From a bacterium (GTDB lineage Bacteria; Verrucomicrobiota; Verrucomicrobiae; Limisphaerales; J093): 6,070 bases of DNA. The stretch covers positions 1-6,070 of the forward strand of contig JAKCAB010000360.1 of NCBI GenBank assembly GCA_021839785.1. Direction: 5' to 3'. Positions within the stretch are counted from its first letter, which is position 1. The number at the start of each line of letters is the position of its first letter. The position numbers were made by a program, and so were the translations under genes. The notes beneath the pieces are model-generated. The model was not told where the DNA came from. It made no database searches and saw only the letters and a list, made by a program, of their open reading frames with translations. Positions 1 to 5,666 of this stretch are shown here, piece by piece.

Positions 1-7
1 GTGCCGC

Positions 8-26
8 CGTCGCCGGCTCGGCGACG
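8..26. repeat. Perfect 8-bp stem-loop
   Basis: The arms CGTCGCCG and CGGCGACG pair perfectly around a 3-base loop (GCT on the plus strand). No T-run follows on either strand, so it is not a classical intrinsic terminator. It belongs to a set of three similar hairpins in the first 125 bases. In sequence this GC-rich, a hairpin inside an unseen gene is also possible. Confidence 0.5.
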
Positions 27-85
27 ACTTCGAGCCTCAAACCGACGCGTTTCCAAACGGTGAGCCAAGAAGCCGGGAAACGATG

Positions 86-125
86 TGTTCGGCGGGCCGC
101 CGAACATTGCAGGCCAGCGGCCTGC
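86..125. repeat. Two adjacent perfect hairpins, possible terminator of the permease operon
   Basis: The first hairpin (86-106) has 9-base arms TGTTCGGCG / CGCCGAACA around GGC. The second (109-125) has 7-base arms GCAGGCC / GGCCTGC around AGC. Only two bases separate them. They lie about 85 bases past the minus-strand permease stop, a plausible place for transcript termination or 3'-end stabilisation. Only a short TTT (minus strand, 78-80) follows, so factor-independent termination is uncertain. Paired hairpins like this also resemble dispersed extragenic palindromes. The structure is seen directly; the role is inferred. Confidence 0.45.
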
Positions 126-209
126 GATCCCCATTTCGACTGCATCGTTTCGGCTAAGCTGCTCGGTTTTATCCGCGTTCATCGGCGCGGTTTCCAGGTT
201 GACGCCGTT

Positions 210-1823
210 TCAAGCCGGGCCGGACTTGCCGAGCAGGCGGTCCAGCCAACCGGATTGACCTGGCCCGGAGCCGCGCTCCGCTTCTTCGCGGAAGCCTTCG
301 AAGATTCGTTGGCGTGACCATTGCCACCAGACGAAGTCGAGCCCCAGGCCGAAGCAGAACCACAACGCGAGCATGCCGGAGGGACCGGAAAAGTGCATGC
401 CCGGCGCGAGCACCAGCATGATCAGCCACGGCAGCATCAAAACCAGAAACACGGTGTTGCCCGCGGCATTGCGGACGTGGCGGGTGGCGATCGCCTTCCA
501 GGTGCCCAACCAGACGAGCGTGTAAGCATCGGCCACCAGGCCGATCACCGCCGCCCCCGCAAACGTCACCAACTCCGAAACCGGCTCACGGCCGTGCGAC
601 CACCGCGGCGCGACGGCCGCCAGCAAGGTCAGGAGGGCGGTGCCAATCAGCGGCCCGCCGAACTGACGCCGAAAGGACTGGAATTGGCCGCGGACAAGGT
701 CGCGCACGCTGAGCGGCGTGGTGAGCAGCAGTTCCAAGCTGCCGTCGCGGCGATGCGTGGCGATGGCGACGACGGCTTCGCTGGCGATCCAGAACTTGAG
801 CAGCAGGTGCAAGGTGACGCACCCGATCGCCAGGACGGTGACGTCCAGATCACGCATCCACGCGCATGCCACCGCCATCAACAGGACAACCGAAACGAAC
901 AGCGCCAGCGGCCCCAACGGCCTCCAGCGGTAACGCGCCGTGAGCCACAGGAACGGATTGCGGTCGAGCAACACGCGGCGTCGCGCGGCGCGGCGGGCCG
1001 GCAGGCCGAAGGTGAAATTGCGCCGGCGCTCCCGCCAGCGGGTCCGCACCGCACCCACCGGGCGTTCCCGCCAGGCCCGGCGCGTGAACCCCGCGGCGGC
1101 CAACAAGAACAGCCACGCCTCCGCGTGCGTGAGCAGCAAGGCCAGCCAGGACTGGGAAGCCGACCGAAGTCCCAGTCCGAGCACGTGGGTTGTCGCCGGC
1201 GAAAGGCTCGCCAGCACGCCAGCCAGCGTCGCCGGCCAGGCCAGCGCAGTGGCCAAGGCGGCCAGCGCCGGGAGGCCGATCCAAAAGAGCAGCGCGAAGC
1301 CCACGGCGGCGTTCAAGGCCTGACGCGGCTCGGTGAACAGCGAGGACACTAGCAAGCCGAGGCACACCGAGAAGAACAACGTGTTGGTAAGCGCCAGCAT
1401 CTCGAACCAGAACTCGCGGCCTAGCACCCCGCCGTCGAGGAACGGCAAGGCCAGCATGGGCATGACGGCCAGCAGCGCGTAGAAGCCGCACGTCGCCTGC
1501 GCCAGCAGTTTGCCGAGCACGATGTCCAGTCCGGACAGATGGCTCAGGAACAGGAAGCCGAGTGTGCCGTCGCGTTTCTCCCGGCTGATGGCGTCGCTGG
1601 TGAGGCGCACGCCACCCAACAGGCACACCCAAGCGCCCAGGTGGGTCAGGCCGGTGAACAGCGCGCGGCCACCGCCGCCGCCCAGGCCCAGCAGATGGGA
1701 ATGAAGCGTCGCGTAGGCGAGGATGCCAAACACCGCCAGCGCCGCCACGAGCCGCACGTAATAAGTGCGCGGCTGGCGGGCGGCGACGCGGAGTTCGCGC
1801 TGGGCGACAGGCAAGGCGGTCAT
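210..1823 (-). CDS. ABC-2 type transporter permease, double-length (537 aa)
   Basis: Integral membrane subunit of an ABC-2 family exporter or membrane complex; substrate unknown. About twelve hydrophobic segments can be read, in two blocks: roughly residues 21-246 and 304-500. The N-terminus (LPVAQRELRVAAR) lies before the first membrane segment. The cytoplasmic ABC-2 signature occurs twice: residues 76-108, with REKRDGTLGFLFL then GLDIVLGK, and 354-381, with RRDGSLELLLTTPLS then RDLVRG. This suggests two fused half-permeases. Arginine-rich linkers (about 248-302) separate the halves. The start at 1823 is supported by GGAG on the minus strand (1832-1835), 8 bases upstream, and by alignment with the paralogue's MTxLPxxxRELRVAAR. 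The ATG overlaps the preceding gene's TGA by four bases, so the two are probably translationally coupled. No ATPase gene is adjacent in the window. The permease call is secure; the substrate is not. Confidence 0.92.
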   Translation of the reverse strand: MTALPVAQRELRVAARQPRTYYVRLVAALAVFGILAYATLHSHLLGLGGGGGRALFTGLTHLGAWVCLLGGVRLTSDAISREKRDGTLGFLFLSHLSGLDIVLGKLLAQATCGFYALLAVMPMLALPFLDGGVLGREFWFEMLALTNTLFFSVCLGLLVSSLFTEPRQALNAAVGFALLFWIGLPALAALATALAWPATLAGVLASLSPATTHVLGLGLRSASQSWLALLLTHAEAWLFLLAAAGFTRRAWRERPVGAVRTRWRERRRNFTFGLPARRAARRRVLLDRNPFLWLTARYRWRPLGPLALFVSVVLLMAVACAWMRDLDVTVLAIGCVTLHLLLKFWIASEAVVAIATHRRDGSLELLLTTPLSVRDLVRGQFQSFRRQFGGPLIGTALLTLLAAVAPRWSHGREPVSELVTFAGAAVIGLVADAYTLVWLGTWKAIATRHVRNAAGNTVFLVLMLPWLIMLVLAPGMHFSGPSGMLALWFCFGLGLDFVWWQWSRQRIFEGFREEAERGSGPGQSGWLDRLLGKSGPA

Positions 1824-3517
1824 GGCACGCGCTCCAGCTTGGCAGCCCGCGGTTTGGATGCGCCCCAAAGGCGGCCCGCCAGGCGCCACCACCGGGCGAA
1901 GTGGCTTTCGAAGCGCGCCGCCGCGGCTTCGCGCAGCCGCCCGCTCAGGCATTGGCGCTGCGCGTACACCAGCCAGAAAAGGTCGTTCGCCAGGCCGAGG
2001 CCGAACCACACCCCCAAGGCCAGTTCCTCCGAAATGTTCGGCTTCCACCAGCCCCAGGTGTCGAGCAAGCCGACGCCGATCGCCAGGCCCAGGAACACCA
2101 GCCAGGGCAGGACGCACACCCGCACCAGCAAGCCGGCGGCGGCCTGGTTCGGGTGCCGCGCCGTCACCGCCACCCACGGCCCGAGCAGCCAGAGCGTGAG
2201 CGCATCGAGCACCAACAGGCCCATCCGGGCGGCATAGACCGCGAGCACCATGCCGCGCTCGCCGAAATCGCGTTGCAGCGCCGCGTGGCAGAACACCCCG
2301 TCCAGCGCCAGCACGGCCAGCAGCGGGAACAGGAACTGGCGCTGCAACGTGAGCCGCAGGCCGCGCAGAATGTCTCCAATACTCAGCGGCGTGGTCAGCA
2401 GGAGTTCGAGCGCCGCGCTGCGCCGGTCTTCGGCCAGCCGCACCACGACGGCGGCGGCAATCCAGAGTTTCAACAAGCCGTAAAGCGCCTGCGAAAACGC
2501 CAGGTAAACCCCGCTGTCGTTCCACTCGTTGCCGAACGCGAACCCCCCGGCCAGCCACACCAGGCCAGCCAGACCGAGCGTGAACCAGACTTTCCAGGGC
2601 TTCAGCCGCTCGCGCGAGGTGAGCCAGAAGATCGGCCCCCGCGCCAGCAGCCGTGACCGCAAGCGGGTGCGAGCCTCGGGGCTGCCGAAGGCGAGCCGAT
2701 GCCGGAACCGCTGCCAGCGCGCGCGCCACGAATTGGCCGGCCGGTCATGCCAGATGCGCGGCACGGCGAAGCTGCTCAGCGCCAGGCTTAGCACGCCCAG
2801 GCCGAAGACGATGCCCATCGACGGCCAGAACAACGGCTGGAGATTTATTCCTCGCATCGTCGGCGGGGTCGTCGCCAGCACCAGCGCGAACGCCGGGCTG
2901 GGGATCAACCATTCCAGGGGCGGCAGAGTTGGGCCGGAGAAGTTGGTGTGCGCCAGGTAGGCCCACAGGCCGATGAAAGGGCCGACCACGATGGCCGCCA
3001 CCAGCGCCACCGTGACCAGCATCGCCCGCCGGCCGTTGGTCGAACTCGTGGACACGCCGATGCCCAGCGCCAGCGAAAAAAACAGGGTGTTCAGCAGCAC
3101 CAGCACGCTTTTCCAAAACTGCGCGCCGCTCACGCCGCCGAACAGCAGCGAACCGCCCAGCACCGGCACGATGGCGAGCAGCGAGTAAATGGCGTTCAAC
3201 GAAGACGCCGCCAGCTTGCCCAGCACGATGTCGTAGCCCTTGAGGTCGGTCAGGAACAGCAAGCCCAGCGTGCCTTCGCGGCGCTCCTCGGCAATGGTGT
3301 CGGCCGTCAAGCGGGCGCCGGCGAGCGCGCAGAAAACCATTGCCAGCCAGGCGAGGGAAACGAACAGCGCCAGCCCCAACTCGGCCTGCCCAGAATTGGC
3401 ATAGACCAACGAACAGATCACCAACGCCAGCAGCGCGGCCACGACGCGGTTCCAATGCGCCGCGCGCCGGCGCGCCGCCACGCGCAGTTCCCGCGCCACG
3501 ATAGGCAGGAAGGTCAT
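1820..3517 (-). CDS. ABC-2 type transporter permease, double-length paralogue (565 aa)
   Basis: First gene of the two-permease operon and a clear paralogue of the gene it overlaps: same N-terminal RELRVAAR block, same order of parts. Roughly twelve membrane segments form two blocks (about residues 24-252 and 308-517). The first ABC-2 signature is canonical (residues 73-102: EERREGTLGLLFLTDL, then YDIVLGK). The second (361-388) keeps LELLLTTPLS and DILRG but has RRSAALE where its counterparts have a glycine-threonine/serine-leucine turn. The C-terminal tail (about 518-565) is basic and presumably cytoplasmic. I see no Shine-Dalgarno before the ATG at 3517; the start rests on alignment with the paralogue. 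The pair probably form a heterodimer energised by an ATPase encoded elsewhere. Possible roles include export, gliding-type (Gld-like) complexes or envelope maintenance; the sequence does not decide. Confidence 0.92.
   Translation of the reverse strand: MTFLPIVARELRVAARRRAAHWNRVVAALLALVICSLVYANSGQAELGLALFVSLAWLAMVFCALAGARLTADTIAEERREGTLGLLFLTDLKGYDIVLGKLAASSLNAIYSLLAIVPVLGGSLLFGGVSGAQFWKSVLVLLNTLFFSLALGIGVSTSSTNGRRAMLVTVALVAAIVVGPFIGLWAYLAHTNFSGPTLPPLEWLIPSPAFALVLATTPPTMRGINLQPLFWPSMGIVFGLGVLSLALSSFAVPRIWHDRPANSWRARWQRFRHRLAFGSPEARTRLRSRLLARGPIFWLTSRERLKPWKVWFTLGLAGLVWLAGGFAFGNEWNDSGVYLAFSQALYGLLKLWIAAAVVVRLAEDRRSAALELLLTTPLSIGDILRGLRLTLQRQFLFPLLAVLALDGVFCHAALQRDFGERGMVLAVYAARMGLLVLDALTLWLLGPWVAVTARHPNQAAAGLLVRVCVLPWLVFLGLAIGVGLLDTWGWWKPNISEELALGVWFGLGLANDLFWLVYAQRQCLSGRLREAAAARFESHFARWWRLAGRLWGASKPRAAKLERVP
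1832..1835 (-). promoter_or_regulatory. Ribosome binding site of the second permease gene
   Basis: GGAG on the minus strand, 8 bases before the ATG at 1823-1821, lies inside the last codons of the upstream permease. With the ATGA overlap it supports coupled translation of the two permeases and fixes the start of the downstream one. Confidence 0.6.
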
Positions 3518-3703
3518 GGGCGCAGGATTTTGGGGACTTGACCGGCGAATTCAATCGCAGAGCGCCGCGTCCACGCCCGGCGACGCTTGCGACCATCGCG
3601 GCGGAACGATGGCGATTGCCACCTGGACAAACAATTGTTGCATATGCGACATAAAACTGTCCGTTTGGTTCGGGAGTGCCTGACCTCCCGCTGACCAGAC
3701 CGC
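3518..3703 (-). promoter_or_regulatory. Leader of the permease operon with nested palindromes
   Basis: This gap lies between the metallo-hydrolase remnant and the first permease. It contains an AT-rich island (about 3628-3660) unlike the rest of the window. Within it are a 10-base palindrome AACAATTGTT (3630-3639), directly followed by an 8-base palindrome GCATATGC (3640-3647), then the dyad GACA-N6-TGTC (3648-3661). All are enclosed by the outer arms GGACA (3625-3629) and TGTCC (3658-3662). A weak sigma70-like pair can be drawn on the minus strand (CGGACA 3663-3658, AACAAT 3639-3634, 18-base spacer), which would place the palindromes over a promoter. Operator and promoter function are inferred. 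Confidence 0.35.
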
Positions 3704-4031
3704 TCAGGGCTGGACGGCGAGGATCTCGTCGAACCACTCGCCCAACCGCTCGCCGTCCCGCGTGACGTCGAAGGCCACCAGGTTCACGCCGGCCTTGGCT
3801 TCGGCCGTCGCCAAGATCGATCATCAGCGCCGCCTCGCCGTCGCGGAGGACGAACACATTGCAGGTGTCGGTCCAGACAAAAAGGTTCGGATACGCCTTG
3901 GCGTCGGGCTGGCGGAAATGGGCGGTGGCCGGCGAAGTGGAATCGCTCGCGGCGAAGAGTTGGGTGTGGGGACGGCGAGCCACCAGGCGAGCAAGCGCGG
4001 GCTGAGGGCAGGCTTTGGCATAGCGAGACAT
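3704..4031 (-). pseudogene. Remnant of a metallo-beta-lactamase-fold hydrolase gene
   Basis: From an ATG at 4031 one frame reads a typical early MBL-fold strand pattern: YPNLFVWTDTCNVFVLRDG, then EAALMIDLGDG at about 3804-3834. In intact family members the HxHxDH zinc motif follows within a few dozen residues. Here it is absent. At about 3804-3820 convincing coding moves to the frame one base away, reading KAGVNLVAFDVTRDGERLGE, then WFDEILAVQP and a TGA at 3706-3704. The tail's codons almost all end in G or C, and that frame has an in-frame stop (TGA at 3823) just upstream, so the two pieces cannot be one protein. The simplest reading is a gene that lost its middle, including the active site, leaving its two ends. 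The true start is uncertain: a signal-like stretch (from 4021) lies in another frame. A frame error or chimeric join in the assembly would look the same. Confidence 0.65.
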
Positions 4032-4100
4032 TATGGGAACGGAAACCGACAGAAGCGCAAGACCGGTCCGCGCTTGGATGGGCACCTGCCGTTGCCTGGC

Positions 4101-4130
4101 TGGACAAGCCGTCACGGGCCCGCGCATATT
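4101..4130 (+). promoter_or_regulatory. Candidate sigma70-like promoter of the secreted-protein gene
   Basis: TGGACA (4101-4106; five of six matches to TTGACA) and CATATT (4125-4130; four of six to TATAAT) are separated by 18 bases. Initiation would fall near 4137, leaving a leader of about 24 bases before the ATG at 4161. This is pattern matching in a phylum whose promoters are poorly characterised. Confidence 0.3.
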
Positions 4131-4149
4131 TGCGGCCAAAAGCACACCC

Positions 4150-4153
4150 GGAG
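4150..4153 (+). promoter_or_regulatory. Ribosome binding site that sets the start at 4161
   Basis: GGAG lies 7 bases before the ATG at 4161. The same frame is open well upstream (to about 3762), but that part overlaps the metallo-hydrolase remnant and has no protein-like character. This site and the signal peptide that begins at 4161 together fix the start. Confidence 0.6.
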
Positions 4154-4160
4154 TTCATCC

Positions 4161-5612
4161 ATGAAAGCTTGGTTTTGTCTCGGTTTGATCGTGGTTTTGC
4201 CTGTCATCGCGCGCGGCGCGGAGGCGCCGTCGCCAAAGGCACCCGACACTCATTCCTCCGCGTTTTATCTGGCGGCCAATCCGCGTTACACGATCGTCGA
4301 TTCGGTCCGCGACTCGCTCCGGTTCACGCTCGACAAGACGTTGCGCCGCGATGAGCACGGCCACTTGGTGGGCATCTCCAGTTTCGTCAACCCGAACGGC
4401 GAGGTCATGGGCTGGCACGACTTCGGCAACCTGGAAGGGCCGGGCTGGGCGGCGAACGCGGTCGGCGGCGCGTGGGAGATCGACAACTGGGGACGCTTCC
4501 TCGACCAGCCGGATTGGCGCACCAACGCGCTCGCCATCCTGGACCACGTGCTCGCCGGCGGTTTCCTGGACGAGGAAACTGGTTTCATCCGCGGTTACCG
4601 CGAGACGACCACCGGCAAGCTGTGCCTGAATTACAAGCACCAGTCGGACTGGTTCTGCCCCGGCTCGATGGCCAAGGTGGCCTATCAACTTCTGTTGTTT
4701 GCGGACGACTTCCCGCGGCGCGACGCCCGACGGGAACGGTTGCAACGGATGGCGGTCCGCACGGCGGCCTGGATTCGCGACCACGTGGAGTCGGTGCCGA
4801 ACGGTTGGTATCCGCGCCGGACCACGCCGGACGGCAAGGTGTATCGAAAGTCCCCGGAAGGCGGTGACGATCCGTTTTGGCAGACCTCGGCGGACAGCCT
4901 GTTCATCCTGCAACTCCAGGCCGGACTGACTACGCGCAAGCTCGTGGATTACCGCACCACTTTGCGGGACAAGACCGCGGTGTTCGTCCGCGCCGGCGGC
5001 ATCTTCGGCAGCATCAACCACGACACTTACGATCCGCAGGAAAACGTCGCGTACTCGGTGGCATTCCGCACGTTGCTGCCCATTGCCCGGTTGTTGAAGG
5101 ACGAGTCTCTGCGCGCGTTCGCCTATGATCGCTGCCTGGCTGGCCTGGACCAGTTCAAGATGCCTGACGACCGCAACGGCGTCGCCACGCGCGGGCTGCT
5201 GTTCATGGAGAAATCCTGGGACACGGCGTACCTCTGGGAAAACGCCGAGGCGGCGCTGGCGTATTTCGAGGCGGCGGCCGACACGCGGCGGGCCGACCCG
5301 GCGCGCGCCCGGCAATTCGAACTGAACGGCCTGACTATTTTGCGCGCCATCGCCAAACACCATTACGGGCCGTACGGCTTCCTCACCGAAGGCGTGGACT
5401 GGAACAACCACGTGGGCCAGCAACATCACATCGGCCAGGCGAAGTACGGCGCCATTCAGTACACCGAACCGTTCCTGAACAACCAGCACATCGCCGAGCC
5501 GACGCTGTTCTACCTCGAACGCCTGGCGACCAAGCGCACGCGCGACGGCCGCCGGCAATGGCTCGACTGCGAAGGCAACTTGCTGCTGGAACTGCCGGCT
5601 CGCACGCGCTGA
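4161..5612 (+). CDS. Secreted protein of unknown function, probable alpha-helical toroid (483 aa)
   Basis: I cannot assign this protein to a named family. Residues 1-19 form a Sec signal peptide: a single lysine, a hydrophobic core LGLIVVLP, and a likely cut after ARG before AEAP. The mature part is rich in Trp, Tyr, His and Asp and alternates amphipathic helices with glycine- and aromatic-rich loops. Conserved-looking loops include GWHDFGNLEGPGW (84-96), GGFLDEETGFIRGYRET (133-149), FWQTSADSLFILQLQ (239-253), INHDTYDPQENVAYS (285-299), KSWDTAYLWENAEAAL (351-366) and a dense stretch GVDWNNHVGQQHHIG (411-425). This pattern resembles (alpha/alpha)6-toroid glycosidases, lyases and epimerases, so a periplasmic or extracellular carbohydrate-active role is possible but unproven. 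The protein appears complete, ending in a basic tail at TGA 5610-5612. A Uma2-type gene follows on the same strand after 54 bases. The coding call is strong; the function is open. Confidence 0.9.
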   Translation: MKAWFCLGLIVVLPVIARGAEAPSPKAPDTHSSAFYLAANPRYTIVDSVRDSLRFTLDKTLRRDEHGHLVGISSFVNPNGEVMGWHDFGNLEGPGWAANAVGGAWEIDNWGRFLDQPDWRTNALAILDHVLAGGFLDEETGFIRGYRETTTGKLCLNYKHQSDWFCPGSMAKVAYQLLLFADDFPRRDARRERLQRMAVRTAAWIRDHVESVPNGWYPRRTTPDGKVYRKSPEGGDDPFWQTSADSLFILQLQAGLTTRKLVDYRTTLRDKTAVFVRAGGIFGSINHDTYDPQENVAYSVAFRTLLPIARLLKDESLRAFAYDRCLAGLDQFKMPDDRNGVATRGLLFMEKSWDTAYLWENAEAALAYFEAAADTRRADPARARQFELNGLTILRAIAKHHYGPYGFLTEGVDWNNHVGQQHHIGQAKYGAIQYTEPFLNNQHIAEPTLFYLERLATKRTRDGRRQWLDCEGNLLLELPARTR

Positions 5613-5620
5613 GCCGGCGG

Positions 5621-5644
5621 GCGGGAATCGGTTTGCCTTCCCGC
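5621..5644 (+). terminator. Hairpin after the secreted-protein gene, weak terminator candidate
   Basis: The arms GCGGGAA (5621-5627) and TTCCCGC (5638-5644) pair perfectly around a 10-base loop, starting 8 bases after the stop. No T-run follows, so read-through into the Uma2 gene is possible. It could act as an attenuator or simply stabilise the transcript end. Confidence 0.3.
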
Positions 5645-5651
5645 GTCGCGT

Positions 5652-5656
5652 GAGGA
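5652..5656 (+). promoter_or_regulatory. Ribosome binding site of the Uma2 gene
   Basis: GAGGA lies 10 bases before the ATG at 5667, slightly longer than ideal spacing. It supports that ATG as the start, because the family's N-terminal TYEEML region follows soon after. Confidence 0.45.
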
Positions 5657-5666
5657 TCATTTCGGT

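Larger units (their letters stand above)
1..209. other. Intergenic region with three GC-rich hairpins, no convincing gene
   Basis: This stretch follows the stop codon of the downstream permease (minus strand). Several frames are open to the left edge, including a minus-strand frame from an ATG at 182 and a plus-strand frame that ends at TAA 155-157. Their conceptual products are arginine-rich and low in hydrophobic structure, and neither resembles a family I know. Three perfect stem-loops with 3-base loops (8-26, 86-106, 109-125) occupy much of the region, which fits non-coding sequence better. It may include the 3' end of the permease transcript and a dispersed repeat. Confidence 0.5.

Noticed and set aside
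1..182. Possible third operon gene starting with ATG at 182 on the minus strand
   Set aside because: It begins 27 bases after the permease stop on the same strand, but has a weak ribosome site, no recognised motif, and would encode both adjacent hairpins. Sequence left of the window is needed to revive it.
321..1352. Long plus-strand open frame of 343 codons opposite the downstream permease
   Set aside because: Its product is a Gln/Arg/Pro-rich string without domains, typical of the antisense of a GC-rich membrane protein gene. The minus-strand permease is clearly the real gene.
1824..2729. N-terminal extension of the downstream permease frame up to 2729
   Set aside because: The extra part is Arg/Ala-rich and lies entirely within the upstream permease in another frame. 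A good ribosome site and paralogue alignment place the start at 1823.
2745..3803. Continuation of the hydrolase N-terminal frame past the junction into the permease
   Set aside because: After the LGDG turn this frame becomes an arginine-rich shadow, while the neighbouring frame and then the permease frame carry the protein-like sequence.
3762..4160. Upstream in-frame extension of the secreted-protein gene
   Set aside because: It overlaps the hydrolase remnant and would bury the signal peptide inside the protein. No ribosome site or domain supports it.
4155..5660. Minus-strand open frame of 501 codons opposite the secreted-protein gene
   Set aside because: Shadow frame rich in Arg, Val and Gln with no recognisable domain. 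The plus-strand gene has a signal peptide, ribosome site and protein-like composition.
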